A stretch of DNA of 64,000 nucleotides from CAYUNW01 sp964446235 (GTDB lineage: Bacteria; Patescibacteriota; Microgenomatia; 2-02-FULL-39-11): assembly GCA_964446235.1 (NCBI GenBank), contig CAYUNW010000005.1:1-64000 (forward strand), in the 5' to 3' direction. Positions 33,333-42,761 of this stretch are shown piece after piece. The notes below the pieces were generated by a model that was not told the origin of the DNA, did not search any database, and worked only from the letters and a program-made list of their open reading frames with translations. Each line of letters begins with the position of its first letter. The stretch's first letter is position 1. Both the position numbers and the translations under genes were made by a program.

Positions 33333-34418
33333 ATGAATATTCTAGCCATAGAAACCAGTTGCGATGAAACCAGTTGCGCAATAGTCAAAAACGGTAGGAA
33401 AATTATTTCAAATATCATCTCCTCATCGCAAGTTTTGCATCAAAAAAGTGGAGGCATCATCCCAGAAAATGCCGCTAGAGAACAAGTGAAATATATAATT
33501 CCGGTGATTAAAGAAGCTTTAGAAGAATACGCCTCTAAAGAAAATTTAGATTCAAAAAAATTTGTAAAATCAGGTCAAGAATTGATAAATTTCATCAAAG
33601 AAAATTTTTCCTATTTAGCCGTAACCGTCGGACCCGGACTAATCGGATCACTTTTGGTAGGAGTAGAAACAGCCAAAACAATATCTGCTGTTACCATGCT
33701 GCCTTTAATTCCGGTTAACCATATTTTTGCCCATATTTATGCCAACTGGCTTGAAAATCCTACCGTTCCCGAGTTTCCGGCCATCGCTTTGGTTGTCTCC
33801 GGAGGACATACTGAACTTTATTTTTTTAAAAATCACGGCAGTTTGAAATGGCTTGGCGGTACCAGAGACGATGCTGCCGGAGAAGCTTTTGATAAAACTG
33901 CCAGACTTTTAAATTTAGGTTATCCCGGTGGACCGGCAATTGCCAAAGAAGCTGAAAAATATAATTATCAAAAACAATTGATTCAATTCAATTTACCAAG
34001 ACCAATGATAGACAGTGATAATTATGAGTTTTCTTTTTCCGGTTTAAAAACAGCGATTTTACGGGAAGTTATATGCCTTAAAAACAAACATGAATTGGAC
34101 AAAAAAAACATTGCTGCATTATCGTTTGAAATTCAGGAAGCAATAACCGATGTTCTTATAACAAAAACTTTGAAAGCCGCTAATGTTTATCAAGCCAAAT
34201 CTATTCTTTTAGGAGGAGGTGTTGCTGCAAACTACAGATTAATGGAGAAATTTAATAATTCTGTAAATAAGTTCGGTCAAAAAATTAAGTTATTCATCCC
34301 ACCGCCGAAACTATGCACGGACAATGCAGCCTATATTGCCAGTTATGCTTATTTTAATCCTTCCCCCAAAGATTTAAAAAATATAAAAGCGCTTCCCAAC
34401 CTTGAGGTTGAAGTATAA
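33333..34418 (+). CDS. tsaD: tRNA N6-adenosine threonylcarbamoyltransferase TsaD
   Basis: 361 residues. MNILAIETSCDETS, GPGLIGSLLVGVETAKT, NHIFAHIYANW (metal-binding His), VVSGGHTELY and DDAAGEAFDKTARLL are all characteristic. TsaD transfers threonylcarbamoyl to A37 of ANN-decoding tRNAs with TsaB and TsaE, which are not in this window. GGIIPENAAREQ replaces the usual PExASRxH, so the His is lost; other metal ligands are present. It lies between the cytidylyltransferase and valS in one operon. Confidence 0.95.
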   Translation: MNILAIETSCDETSCAIVKNGRKIISNIISSSQVLHQKSGGIIPENAAREQVKYIIPVIKEALEEYASKENLDSKKFVKSGQELINFIKENFSYLAVTVGPGLIGSLLVGVETAKTISAVTMLPLIPVNHIFAHIYANWLENPTVPEFPAIALVVSGGHTELYFFKNHGSLKWLGGTRDDAAGEAFDKTARLLNLGYPGGPAIAKEAEKYNYQKQLIQFNLPRPMIDSDNYEFSFSGLKTAILREVICLKNKHELDKKNIAALSFEIQEAITDVLITKTLKAANVYQAKSILLGGGVAANYRLMEKFNNSVNKFGQKIKLFIPPPKLCTDNAAYIASYAYFNPSPKDLKNIKALPNLEVEV

Positions 34419-34455
34419 GTTTTGTACCGCTATAATAAGCTAAATTAACAAGATT

Positions 34456-36597
34456 ATGGAAAAAGTTTACAAACACCAGCTGGTAGAAAGAAAATGGTAT
34501 GATTTTTGGGAAAAATCAGGTTATTTCACACCACATTTCCAAAAAAAGAAAAAAACGTTTTGTATAATTCTTCCTCCACCCAATGCCAACGCCGACTTAC
34601 ACCTCGGTCATGCAATGTATACAGTAGAAGACATCCTTGTAAGGTACTACCGCATGATAGGCTTCTCCACTCTTTGGCTACCGGGAGCAGATCATGCAGG
34701 ATTTGAAACTCAATATGTATATGAAAAAAAACTACAAAAAGAAGGAAAAAGCAGATTCCAGTTTGACAACGAAACCCTTTATAAAAAAATTTGGGACTTT
34801 GTCGAAGAAAATCGCGGAAATATGGAAAATCAACTCAAGCGCTTGGGTTTTTCCCTGGATTGGACCAGAAAAGTATTTACTCTAAATCCTAAAGTAGTAA
34901 AAATTGTTTATAAAACTTTCAAAAAATTATACGATGACGGCTTGTTATATAGAAGCAAAAGACTGGTAAATTATTGTACAAAATGCGGCACCGGATTTTC
35001 CGACCTGGAGGTAAAATATATAGAAGAAAAAACCCCTCTTTATTATTTAAAATATGGACCATTTATCCTAGCCACCACCAGACCGGAAACCAAATTCGGT
35101 GATACGGCTGTTGCAGTAAATCCAAAAGATAAAAGATACAAAAAATGGATAGGTAAAGAAATCGAAGTATCCGGTTTGACCGGAAAATTCAAACTAAAAG
35201 TTATCGCTGATGAGATGGTCGATCCAAATTTCGGAACCGGTGTAGTTAAAATTACTCCGGCTCATGATCCGAACGATTTTGAAGTAGGCAAACGCCACAA
35301 TTTGCCCTTAAAACAAATTATCGGTTTTGACGGAAAACTTACCAAAGAAACCGGACCATATGCCGGCTTAAAAGTAAAAGCTGCCAGAGAAAAAGCAGTT
35401 GAGGATTTGGGGAAAAAAGGATTAATCGAACGTATCGATAAACTATATACCCATACTATCGGTACTTGTTATAAATGCACTACCAGTATCGAACCTTTAC
35501 CTTTAGCTCAATGGTATATCAAAATAAAACCATTAAAAGAAAATGCAATAAAAGCAATCAATTCCCGTAAGATTACTTTTGCCCCGGCCAAATTTAAAAA
35601 AAATGCCCTTTTATGGTTAAATAATTTCCATGATTGGAACATATCAAGACAAATTATCTGGGGCATTAGAATTCCAGCATGGAAATGCATCAACTGCGAC
35701 AAAAACAACGATAATTGGATTGTTACTGACGGAAATCGTCCCGATAAATGCCCAAAATGCAATAAAAATCATTTAACCCAGGATCCGGATACCTTCGATA
35801 CTTGGTTTTCCTCAGGTCAATGGCCTTTTGCAACTCTTCTTGTCAATTCTCAAAAAGATTTTGAATATTTCTACCCTACAAGCATCATGGAAACAGGCTA
35901 TGATATTCTTCCCTGGTGGGTTTGCCGGATGATTATGCTTGGTATATATACTACAGGAAAAATACCATTTAAAACGGTCTGTTTGCACGGATTAGTCAGA
36001 GATAGTAAGGGACAGAAAATGAGCAAAAGCAAAGGCAACGTTATCAATCCCATCACTATGGTGGATCTATACGGCGCCGACAGCCTGAGGATGGCATTGG
36101 TTTATGGTACTGCATTCGGAAATGACGTACCGATGAGTGAAGATAAAGTCAGAGGTATGAGGAATTTTTCAAATAAATTATTCAATATCGGCAGATTTAT
36201 AAAAATGAATATTGAAAATTATTCAAAAAACCAAATTTCCTGGAAAACATTTGTTTTGGAAAAAGACCGGGAAAAATTAAATAAAAATAATAAAAAAATA
36301 CTTACCCAGCTTGGAATGTTGGAACGGAGAGTAACTGTCTCAATAGAAAATTGCAATTTTGACAAAGCAGCCAATGCCTTATATGGCTTTCTCTGGCATA
36401 CATTAGCAGACAAATACTTGGAAAATTCCAAAGAGAATCTGAAACAAAACGATCCGCAAACGCTTGCAGTTTTGTTATTTGTCTTTAAAAAATGCCTGAT
36501 TTTTTTGCACCCATTTATGCCTTTTATAACCGAAGAGTTAAACAGTATCTTATATCCTCAAGACAAACCGTTAATTATCACGAACTGGTCAAATTAA
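34456..36597 (+). CDS. valS: valyl-tRNA synthetase, short form
   Basis: 713 residues. The class I motifs are NADLHLGHAMYT (HIGH), GADHAGFETQ and KMSKSKGN (KMSKS). The editing domain has TTRPETKFGDTAV and KITPAHDPNDFEVG. The tetracysteine-like YCTKCGTGFSDLEV and CPKCNKNH zinc positions are also visible. It is shorter than typical ValRS (about 850-950), mainly because the C-terminal coiled-coil arm is missing after the anticodon-binding domain. It follows tsaD by 37 nt and its stop codon overlaps that of the convergent gene. Confidence 0.95.
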   Translation: MEKVYKHQLVERKWYDFWEKSGYFTPHFQKKKKTFCIILPPPNANADLHLGHAMYTVEDILVRYYRMIGFSTLWLPGADHAGFETQYVYEKKLQKEGKSRFQFDNETLYKKIWDFVEENRGNMENQLKRLGFSLDWTRKVFTLNPKVVKIVYKTFKKLYDDGLLYRSKRLVNYCTKCGTGFSDLEVKYIEEKTPLYYLKYGPFILATTRPETKFGDTAVAVNPKDKRYKKWIGKEIEVSGLTGKFKLKVIADEMVDPNFGTGVVKITPAHDPNDFEVGKRHNLPLKQIIGFDGKLTKETGPYAGLKVKAAREKAVEDLGKKGLIERIDKLYTHTIGTCYKCTTSIEPLPLAQWYIKIKPLKENAIKAINSRKITFAPAKFKKNALLWLNNFHDWNISRQIIWGIRIPAWKCINCDKNNDNWIVTDGNRPDKCPKCNKNHLTQDPDTFDTWFSSGQWPFATLLVNSQKDFEYFYPTSIMETGYDILPWWVCRMIMLGIYTTGKIPFKTVCLHGLVRDSKGQKMSKSKGNVINPITMVDLYGADSLRMALVYGTAFGNDVPMSEDKVRGMRNFSNKLFNIGRFIKMNIENYSKNQISWKTFVLEKDREKLNKNNKKILTQLGMLERRVTVSIENCNFDKAANALYGFLWHTLADKYLENSKENLKQNDPQTLAVLLFVFKKCLIFLHPFMPFITEELNSILYPQDKPLIITNWSN

Positions 36598-38351
36598 TTG
36601 CATTTGATATCCTGAAAATTGTAAATAAATTTAAATACCCTGGTATTGTCATTAAATCTTTCTGCTTTTAAAAAAGGCAGGTTTTTCAGTCTTGAATTTA
36701 CATCGTCATAAGAACTGAATATGTAATCAATACCATTATCTTTTATAAATTCAAGACTCTGACATTTATTCATCTTTCCTTGAAAAAATTCATTTGCCAA
36801 GTTTTCTTTTTTAGGGTTATCAAAAGTATAAATACTTTGACCTGCATATACTCTGTTTTTGGAAAAAAGAGGAAGCAATAAACTATTATCATGACCTGTT
36901 AATACAAGAGTGTTTTCGCTTCCGGTTTGATCCATATATTGAAAAGCGTCTATTATTGACCGAGAAACATATCTGAATTGGTTACTTTGAGCAAAATCAT
37001 TCAATTGCGATTTTAAACTCAAGGACAAAACAGGAAAAGATAGCGCTATAAATAAAAAAATCAAAAAATAATACAATCGCCTGCTGTATTTTTTACGAAT
37101 TATTATTAATAAACTCATTGCCGATATAGACAAAGGTAACTGGATAACCATAGACAAAAATCTGATATTGGCAAACGTTGGAATGAAGTTATTCAATTTC
37201 GAATAATGGATATATTCGGAGACCGGAATCATTATTATCGGTAGTAAACTCCAAATGAAAATAAGTAAATATTTACTAATTATTAATTTTTTTCTGACCG
37301 TTAAAAATATGATTCCCAAAATACCCAAAATTAAAACCGGACCGATTGATAAGAGATATTCCTTAATATCTATAGCATAGAATAAAGATTCCTGTGCTTT
37401 CATCAAAGTCCATGGAAATACATAACCGGTCAGGTAATATATATAAATTAAAGAAGGAACACTCAAAATAAAAAATGCGACGATTAAGCTAAATTTTTTT
37501 AAGATAAAAATCTTTTTTAAAATATTCGGATTTTTATTTGTCATAAAATTTAATCTGAATGATAACTTTTTGCTTATTAACAAATAATAATTCGGAGAAG
37601 GAAAAATAAGCATAATTTTATGAAATAAAAAAATCATAAGAGATATAGAAAGATACATAAAAAAAATATAGTAAATCATTCCCAAGCTAGGAGGATGAAA
37701 AATACCGGTAAAAAATCCAACAAGAAGCATTAGAAAAAAATATTTGTAACTGAAATTTTTCAATAATTTTATCAGTAAAAAAACCGCTGTTATCAAACCT
37801 ATATGACCAATTAAGAAATGTGGTATGAAAGTGATTCTTCTTAAAGCATCGGATTCTGTCCACCAATATAAGTATTGCCAGATATCAAAACCTTTTTCTG
37901 TTAAAACTAATTTAGGCCAAGAAGAGCTGATAATAAAAATTAAAAAAGTCCATAATCTGTCTTTTTTTTCTATAAAAAAAAGTCTAATAAATCTGTAACT
38001 TACCAATAAAAACAATCCCCCTAAAAAAATTCTAGCGTAAAAATAAATTATCTTAGGATCAAGATTTAAAATTCCACCAAATCTTCCCAACCATACATAA
38101 AATACGTGATAATACCCTTCTGTTTGTACCTCATGCGTAAATTGGTCTATCGCCTTAAGCCTTCCGTAAGTACCTTGCCGGATAAAACTGATGTAATATG
38201 GATAGTCACTGATACTGTTATGAATGAAAGTATAACTATATCCTGGTGGAGAATTATTTTTCATAAACAAAGTAGGATAAATACTTAAAAATACAAAAAA
38301 GACCAACATTGTCAAAAATATCAAATTTTCGCTTTTATGAAAAAATTTCAT
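36594..38351 (-). CDS. polytopic membrane protein, GT-C-like
   Basis: 585 residues from ATG 38351 (MKFFHKSENLIF); an upstream TTG would add four residues. About eleven to twelve membrane helices; an early outer loop contains SISDYPYYISFIRQGTYGRLKA and TEGYYHVFYVW, with the acidic residue pattern of GT-C glycosyltransferases. A C-terminal soluble part (about 470-585) contains LVLTGHDNSLLLPLFSKNRVYAGQ, typical of the extracytoplasmic tail in this group. Probably transfers or moves lipid-linked sugars; not proven. The gene overlaps valS at the stop codon, tail to tail. Confidence 0.6.
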   Translation of the reverse strand: MKFFHKSENLIFLTMLVFFVFLSIYPTLFMKNNSPPGYSYTFIHNSISDYPYYISFIRQGTYGRLKAIDQFTHEVQTEGYYHVFYVWLGRFGGILNLDPKIIYFYARIFLGGLFLLVSYRFIRLFFIEKKDRLWTFLIFIISSSWPKLVLTEKGFDIWQYLYWWTESDALRRITFIPHFLIGHIGLITAVFLLIKLLKNFSYKYFFLMLLVGFFTGIFHPPSLGMIYYIFFMYLSISLMIFLFHKIMLIFPSPNYYLLISKKLSFRLNFMTNKNPNILKKIFILKKFSLIVAFFILSVPSLIYIYYLTGYVFPWTLMKAQESLFYAIDIKEYLLSIGPVLILGILGIIFLTVRKKLIISKYLLIFIWSLLPIIMIPVSEYIHYSKLNNFIPTFANIRFLSMVIQLPLSISAMSLLIIIRKKYSRRLYYFLIFLFIALSFPVLSLSLKSQLNDFAQSNQFRYVSRSIIDAFQYMDQTGSENTLVLTGHDNSLLLPLFSKNRVYAGQSIYTFDNPKKENLANEFFQGKMNKCQSLEFIKDNGIDYIFSSYDDVNSRLKNLPFLKAERFNDNTRVFKFIYNFQDIKCN

Positions 38352-38404
38352 ACTAGATTCCAATATTTTACACCAGAAATAATATATAAATATGATAAAT
38401 AAAA

Positions 38405-38578
38405 TTAATCAGAAGGTGATATTACCGCCGATGGTGAAGATTCAAGAGGTAAATCAAGTATTTTATTTTCAACCGCTGGATTTTTGGAAAACGCAAAAGT
38501 TAAAAAAATTATTGCAAAAAAAATCAAACCCAAATAAATGAAAAATTCTTTTAAGTTTAATTTTGCCCCGTTAGGCAT
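38405..38578 (-). CDS. small membrane protein (57 residues)
   Basis: A frame too short for usual ORF cut-offs. MPNGAKLNLKEFFIYLGLIF starts a hydrophobic helix (about residues 11-29), and the protein ends in a polar tail with PSAVISPSD. It lies 8 nt downstream of the SurA-like gene on the same strand, so it is probably in its operon. The function is unknown; being real is inferred from its composition and position. Confidence 0.55.
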   Translation of the reverse strand: MPNGAKLNLKEFFIYLGLIFFAIIFLTFAFSKNPAVENKILDLPLESSPSAVISPSD

Positions 38579-38586
38579 ATTTCAAA

Positions 38587-39270
38587 TTAGAGGTGAGTAT
38601 TAATTTTGGCATCATTACGTATGCCTTGAAACCAAGTTTCGAACAATTGAGAAATTTTTTGCTGTTTAAGCATTGATGCAACTTGCTCTTTCAATGCAGC
38701 GGGATCAGTAGAATTTTTATATGCTTCAGCATTCTCTTTGATATAATCATCAACTTCACTGGCAGACAATGTAGCTTCATTTTCAAACATTTGTTCAATT
38801 GAAAGCTGAATCTCCAGCTGTTTTTTGAACCCATCCATATCCAATCCTTGTGCTTTTAACGCGTCGTCTAAACTCATCTGGCCCTGAAGACTTTCCTCAA
38901 TTTGTTTAATTCTGGAGTCAATGGAATTTGTAGCAATAAATACTCCCTTTTGCCTTGCGGCTGACAAAATAAGTCTTTCATTGATTAAAACGTCCAATAT
39001 TTGCTGTCCGAACCTCCGATATAACTCCTTGGATAATTCGCTTCTTGATATAGGTTGGTTATTTACTGTAGCAACAATAAAATAGTCTTTAGCTTTCCAG
39101 GCTAATAATGATAATACAATCAAAGCCAAAATGATTATGTTTTTTTTGTTAAGAAATAAATTCTTACCTGACTTTTCACTTTCGGATGCTTTGGAAGTTA
39201 TCTCTGATTTGGTTAAAGAGTATCTGGAAGAAGATTTTTTTACTGATTTTGTTTTTTTGTTTTTTGCCAT
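38587..39270 (-). CDS. SurA N-terminal-domain chaperone-like protein
   Basis: 227 residues. A Lys/Ser-rich start precedes a membrane anchor (about residues 44-62). Then comes the SurA-type N-terminal domain: NQPISRSELSKELYRRFGQQILDVLINERLILSAARQKGV and the helices around RIKQIEESLQGQMSLDDALKAQGLDMDGFKKQLEIQLSIEQMF. It lacks a parvulin isomerase domain. It is likely an extracytoplasmic folding helper for secreted proteins. Anchored in the membrane, unlike soluble SurA. Confidence 0.8.
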   Translation of the reverse strand: MAKNKKTKSVKKSSSRYSLTKSEITSKASESEKSGKNLFLNKKNIIILALIVLSLLAWKAKDYFIVATVNNQPISRSELSKELYRRFGQQILDVLINERLILSAARQKGVFIATNSIDSRIKQIEESLQGQMSLDDALKAQGLDMDGFKKQLEIQLSIEQMFENEATLSASEVDDYIKENAEAYKNSTDPAALKEQVASMLKQQKISQLFETWFQGIRNDAKINTHL

Positions 39271-39423
39271 AATAAAAGATTACTATACACTAAGATAAAT
39301 AATTATTCAAGGTTCGATATTTTTTCAGTAGTTAGATTATTCTAAAAATATATTTTATTTACGGGTTTGGATAAGATATGATTGTTTATAGGATTAATAA
39401 AAAAATTCAGAAAGGAGGTGAAT

Positions 39424-39825
39424 ATGAACAAAGAACAAAAAAATTTATCGAAATTCTGGCTGACAGTTTTTATTTTTAATACCATAATTATGATTATTAG
39501 CCAGATTATTGCCCAAGATTACCTAATATTCGGTAATGCAAATCTTATGGTGTTTCCAGCAATGGTTTTGACTTCTCTGCTTTTGATCGTATATTTAGTC
39601 TTATCCAATCTAATTATGAACCTAGCCGGGTTAAAACTGAAAAACCCGCTATTATTAAGTGTCTACTATGGAATATTTAATATCAGCGGATTATGGCTAA
39701 TTGCCAGAGCAGCAAATTTTACGGGTTTTGGAATAAAAAACTTTCTGGTGGCGATTATTTTGGGGCTAATATTAAATTCCGGTCAATATTATATCTGGAT
39801 GCAATTTGCCAAAACTAAGAAATAA
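39424..39825 (+). CDS. polytopic membrane protein, unknown
   Basis: 133 residues from ATG 39424, preceded by AAAGGAGGTGAAT, a strong ribosome site; a longer frame to 39382 lacks it. Four hydrophobic helices (about residues 10-31, 35-58, 70-92, 105-125). No family recognised. It overlaps the end of the convergent YjbQ gene by 11 nt. Confidence 0.6.
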   Translation: MNKEQKNLSKFWLTVFIFNTIIMIISQIIAQDYLIFGNANLMVFPAMVLTSLLLIVYLVLSNLIMNLAGLKLKNPLLLSVYYGIFNISGLWLIARAANFTGFGIKNFLVAIILGLILNSGQYYIWMQFAKTKK

Positions 39826-40213
39826 TGGTCAAAACAACGGTTCTATTTCTTGGTCGGGTATCAAAATCAATCAGTACGATTTTTTGCCAGGTACCTAGTA
39901 TTAACTTACTATCCACTATCGGAACCGTCAATGAAGGACCAATAATTGCTGCCCGAAGATGGGAACCGCCATTATCATCACCCCAAGTTTTATGATGTAA
40001 CCAATCATCCGTCATGGGGATTAATCTCTTCATTAAATTTCTAAAATCTTCATATAGATTATTATCATCTTCTATAGTTGTGATACCAGCGGTTGAACCG
40101 ATGACAAAAATATGAAGTAATCCTGATTTTGTTTTTGGAGGTATATATTTTATGACATCTTCAGTGATATCTATAATATCAGAGTTTCCTTTGGTTGATA
40201 TTTTAAGTTCCAT
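39815..40213 (-). CDS. YjbQ/UPF0047 family protein
   Basis: 132 residues. GSTAGITTIEDDNNLYEDF, HHKTWGDDNGGSHLRAAIIG and LILGTWQKIVLIDFD match the family, including the conserved His and Asp. Family members are reported to have weak thiamin-phosphate synthase activity that can be selected for; the physiological role is uncertain. It follows YqeY by 5 nt on the same strand. Confidence 0.9.
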   Translation of the reverse strand: MELKISTKGNSDIIDITEDVIKYIPPKTKSGLLHIFVIGSTAGITTIEDDNNLYEDFRNLMKRLIPMTDDWLHHKTWGDDNGGSHLRAAIIGPSLTVPIVDSKLILGTWQKIVLIDFDTRPRNRTVVLTIIS

Positions 40214-40218
40214 AATAA

Positions 40219-40650
40219 CTAACTTAACTTCTGTTTTACAATTTCCGCAATTATCTTACCGTCAGCCTTTCCTTTCGTTTCTTCCATTACTTTCCGTATT
40301 ATCATACCCATATTGGCATTTTCATCTATTGAAATGACTTTCTCGATAATTTTTTCTATTTCATCTTCTGATAATTGCTTAGGCAAAAATTCTTTTATGA
40401 TATCAACCTGATTTTCTTCATCCATAACTATATCTGTTCTATTGCTTTTTTTGAACATTTCTATGGCTTCAAGTCTTTTTTTCATTTCTTTTTGCATTAA
40501 TAAAATTATGTCCTGATCGGTCAATTTTTGTTTTTTATCTATCTCTGCATAATTAATTTGAGAAAGGATAAATCTTAATACTTTCAATTCCGTTTGATTT
40601 TTTCTTTTCAAGGCTGAGATGATTCTTTTCTGGATTTCTTCTTTTAACAT
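40219..40650 (-). CDS. YqeY (GatB/YqeY-domain) protein
   Basis: 143 residues, full length. MLKEEIQKRIISALKRKNQTELKVLRFILSQI ... DEENQVDIIKEFLPKQLSEDEIEKII ... MGMIIRKVMEETKGKADGKIIAEIVKQKLS covers the whole domain. YqeY resembles the tRNA-binding tail of GatB; its function is unknown, with a link to tRNA or translation suggested. Ribosome site TAAGGAGGAATAAT precedes the ATG. It is in a cluster with YjbQ and the TRM11-like methylase. Confidence 0.9.
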   Translation of the reverse strand: MLKEEIQKRIISALKRKNQTELKVLRFILSQINYAEIDKKQKLTDQDIILLMQKEMKKRLEAIEMFKKSNRTDIVMDEENQVDIIKEFLPKQLSEDEIEKIIEKVISIDENANMGMIIRKVMEETKGKADGKIIAEIVKQKLS

Positions 40651-40692
40651 ATTATTCCTCCTTAAATTTTAAAATATTAAAGATAATAAAAT

Positions 40693-40800
40693 TTATAGAT
40701 AACTCGGATTTATTAAAATCTGATAGATTAAAAAGATAATAATAATCCCTACAGAAACAGCCAAAATAATAATTGTTTTGATAAACTGATTATCCGGCAT
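40693..40800 (-). CDS. small membrane peptide (35 residues)
   Basis: A 35-residue frame (MPDNQFIKTIIILAVSVGII, then a short polar end) forming one membrane helix. It lies 5 nt after the TRM11-like gene and ahead of yqeY. Plausible as a real small membrane protein; evidence is composition and position only. Confidence 0.4.
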   Translation of the reverse strand: MPDNQFIKTIIILAVSVGIIIIFLIYQILINPSYL

Positions 40801-40805
40801 AATTT

Positions 40806-42071
40806 CTAACTCTTGGTATATATTATAATCTGACGCCTGACAAAATTTTCAAAACTCGAAAAAAATAATTTGCTTTTATCTCTGTTTTGCGGATCGACTT
40901 TATCATTAGCATCCCGAACGTCTAAAATATTTTCATCAAATCCGTATTTATCAGCCTGTAAAAAAGAAGCCAGCCCGATTTGTCCATTATCTGTTATGAA
41001 ATGAGGTAAAATCATCACAATTTTTCGATTTGGTTTAAGCACTTTAGATAATTCATATAAAGCAGATTGATATAAGACAGTCAAATTTTTTGTAATTTGG
41101 AGCGCATATTGATAAGTGATTTTTTTGTGAAAAGCAGGTCCTAAATAAGGTTCCGTCACAATAGCGTCAATAGAATTCACAGCGATATTCTTTGCCGTTT
41201 TCTGTACATCATTTTGAAAGATTCTTATATTGTACGACTTTTTAACGAGACTTTTTTCATTTTGGAATAACCAGTCTAAGTTTCGTTTAGTATCTTCTAT
41301 TGCGCGTCTATTAATATCACTACCAATGAGATTATGGAAATTTAAAATTACCGCTTCACTAATCACTGTCCCGCAACCGCAAAAAGGGTCGAGTATCAAA
41401 TCATCATTATTTTGAACCGCGATGTTCAACATCATTCTGGCTAATTTCGGCGGTAATAATCCTTGTTGGGTATTCCGATAAGGACGACCATAGTCTCTTT
41501 TTGAAAAATTTTCGAAATCCTGCACTTCCTTCGTATATCCAAAATACAATATATCCTTTGATAAAATCAGGACCAACTCAAAACCCTTATTCAATAAATC
41601 ATTCTTTTTTACCGAAACGCTTGATAAGATTCTATCCTTTACTTGAACGTATCCAGAATTGATCCCTTCGGCTTTCAGATTATTTTTGAGCATATTGACT
41701 ATTTCTTTCAGTTTTGAGGTAATTTTCACCAGCATCAACTTTTCTGGATTGCATTCGTATAAACTTATGCCAATATGGTTTTTGCCTTTTTTGGGGGAAA
41801 ATACTTTTTTTAACAGATTTTCTGCACTTAATATGCCATTCAATTTGTCTTCGGATTCATCCAAACCCATCTCGGCAAATATAATTCCTCCCTTAATTAC
41901 CCCGCCGAATCCACTAAATATTTTGGGGTAATCTTCAAAATCCGTATCTATCAAGATCAATTCTTTTGACACCTCTATCAGTTTATAAGTCACTTTTTCT
42001 CTTCTCAAAACACTTACAACTTCCAAATAAGACAAAGCGGCATTTTTCCCGAAAGTATAAAAAATTTTCAT
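40806..42071 (-). CDS. TRM11-like RNA methyltransferase
   Basis: 421 residues. The N-terminal half resembles the THUMP-type RNA-binding region of TRM11 (GYVQVKDRILSSVSVKKNDLLNKGFELVLI, FSKRDYGRPYRN). The C-terminal half is a SAM methyltransferase with LILDPFCGCGTVISEAVI (motif I), SDINRRAI (motif II) and the catalytic TEPYLGP (motif IV, (D/N)PPY-like). Such enzymes make N2-methylguanosine in tRNA. The motif IV reads TEPY, as in archaeal and CPR relatives. It overlaps the upstream gene by 1 nt. Confidence 0.85.
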   Translation of the reverse strand: MKIFYTFGKNAALSYLEVVSVLRREKVTYKLIEVSKELILIDTDFEDYPKIFSGFGGVIKGGIIFAEMGLDESEDKLNGILSAENLLKKVFSPKKGKNHIGISLYECNPEKLMLVKITSKLKEIVNMLKNNLKAEGINSGYVQVKDRILSSVSVKKNDLLNKGFELVLILSKDILYFGYTKEVQDFENFSKRDYGRPYRNTQQGLLPPKLARMMLNIAVQNNDDLILDPFCGCGTVISEAVILNFHNLIGSDINRRAIEDTKRNLDWLFQNEKSLVKKSYNIRIFQNDVQKTAKNIAVNSIDAIVTEPYLGPAFHKKITYQYALQITKNLTVLYQSALYELSKVLKPNRKIVMILPHFITDNGQIGLASFLQADKYGFDENILDVRDANDKVDPQNRDKSKLFFSSFENFVRRQIIIYTKS

Positions 42072-42694
42072 TATTCTATAAATTCTTCTTCCTCAATTAT
42101 TTCGTTTTGCCCGACTGTTTGATCCTGATTGTTTGATTTCGGACTTTCCTCTATATCAGCCGTAAATTTAAAAGTATCAAAAACCAAATTAAATACCCCG
42201 CTCCAATAATCATAATCTTCAAGACCGACATTTATCTCGTATAAATAACCATCTTTTATACAATAAACAATAATTGTTCTGATTCCACTTTCGGAGGTTT
42301 TTAATAATTTAACAGCTTCATATCCTCCTAATGTAGTTTCGATATAATCGGTGAGTTTATTTTCTTTGACATAACCGGCGGTTGTATTTTGAATTGTGTC
42401 TTTAACCCATATGGTTAAATAACCTTTTTTATCTTCTTTTTTAAATTCAAGGTGTGCGTAATTTATATTATCTTCCTGATGATTATCAATATTTATGTCT
42501 TTTGGGTACTGGACGGAAAATTGTGCCGGATCCTGCCAAAGAACTAATTCGATTGTTGGAGTTGGAGTAATTTGAATATTGTTTATTTCTGTCTGATTCT
42601 TATTTCCTGAAGAATTGAATTGAAAAAAAATTACCAACGCAAAAGCTAATAATAAAATTATCAAAGATAAAAATATCAGGAGTTTTTTAAACAT
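42071..42694 (-). CDS. membrane-anchored PsbP-like protein
   Basis: 207 residues. An N-terminal helix (about residues 4-26) anchors an extracytoplasmic domain: FSVQYPKDINIDNHQEDNINYAHLEF, GYLTIWVKDT, VYCIKDGYLYEINVG, FDTFKF, the pattern seen in small PsbP-like secreted domains. The end is acidic (EEEEF). The function is not known. It is the upstream gene of the TRM11-like methylase, overlapping by 1 nt. Confidence 0.65.
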   Translation of the reverse strand: MFKKLLIFLSLIILLLAFALVIFFQFNSSGNKNQTEINNIQITPTPTIELVLWQDPAQFSVQYPKDINIDNHQEDNINYAHLEFKKEDKKGYLTIWVKDTIQNTTAGYVKENKLTDYIETTLGGYEAVKLLKTSESGIRTIIVYCIKDGYLYEINVGLEDYDYWSGVFNLVFDTFKFTADIEESPKSNNQDQTVGQNEIIEEEEFIE

Positions 42695-42761
42695 AAGATG
42701 TCTTAGTATAGCAACTCAACTTGAGAAAAACCATATTTACGTCTAAAATATAGTGTAAATT

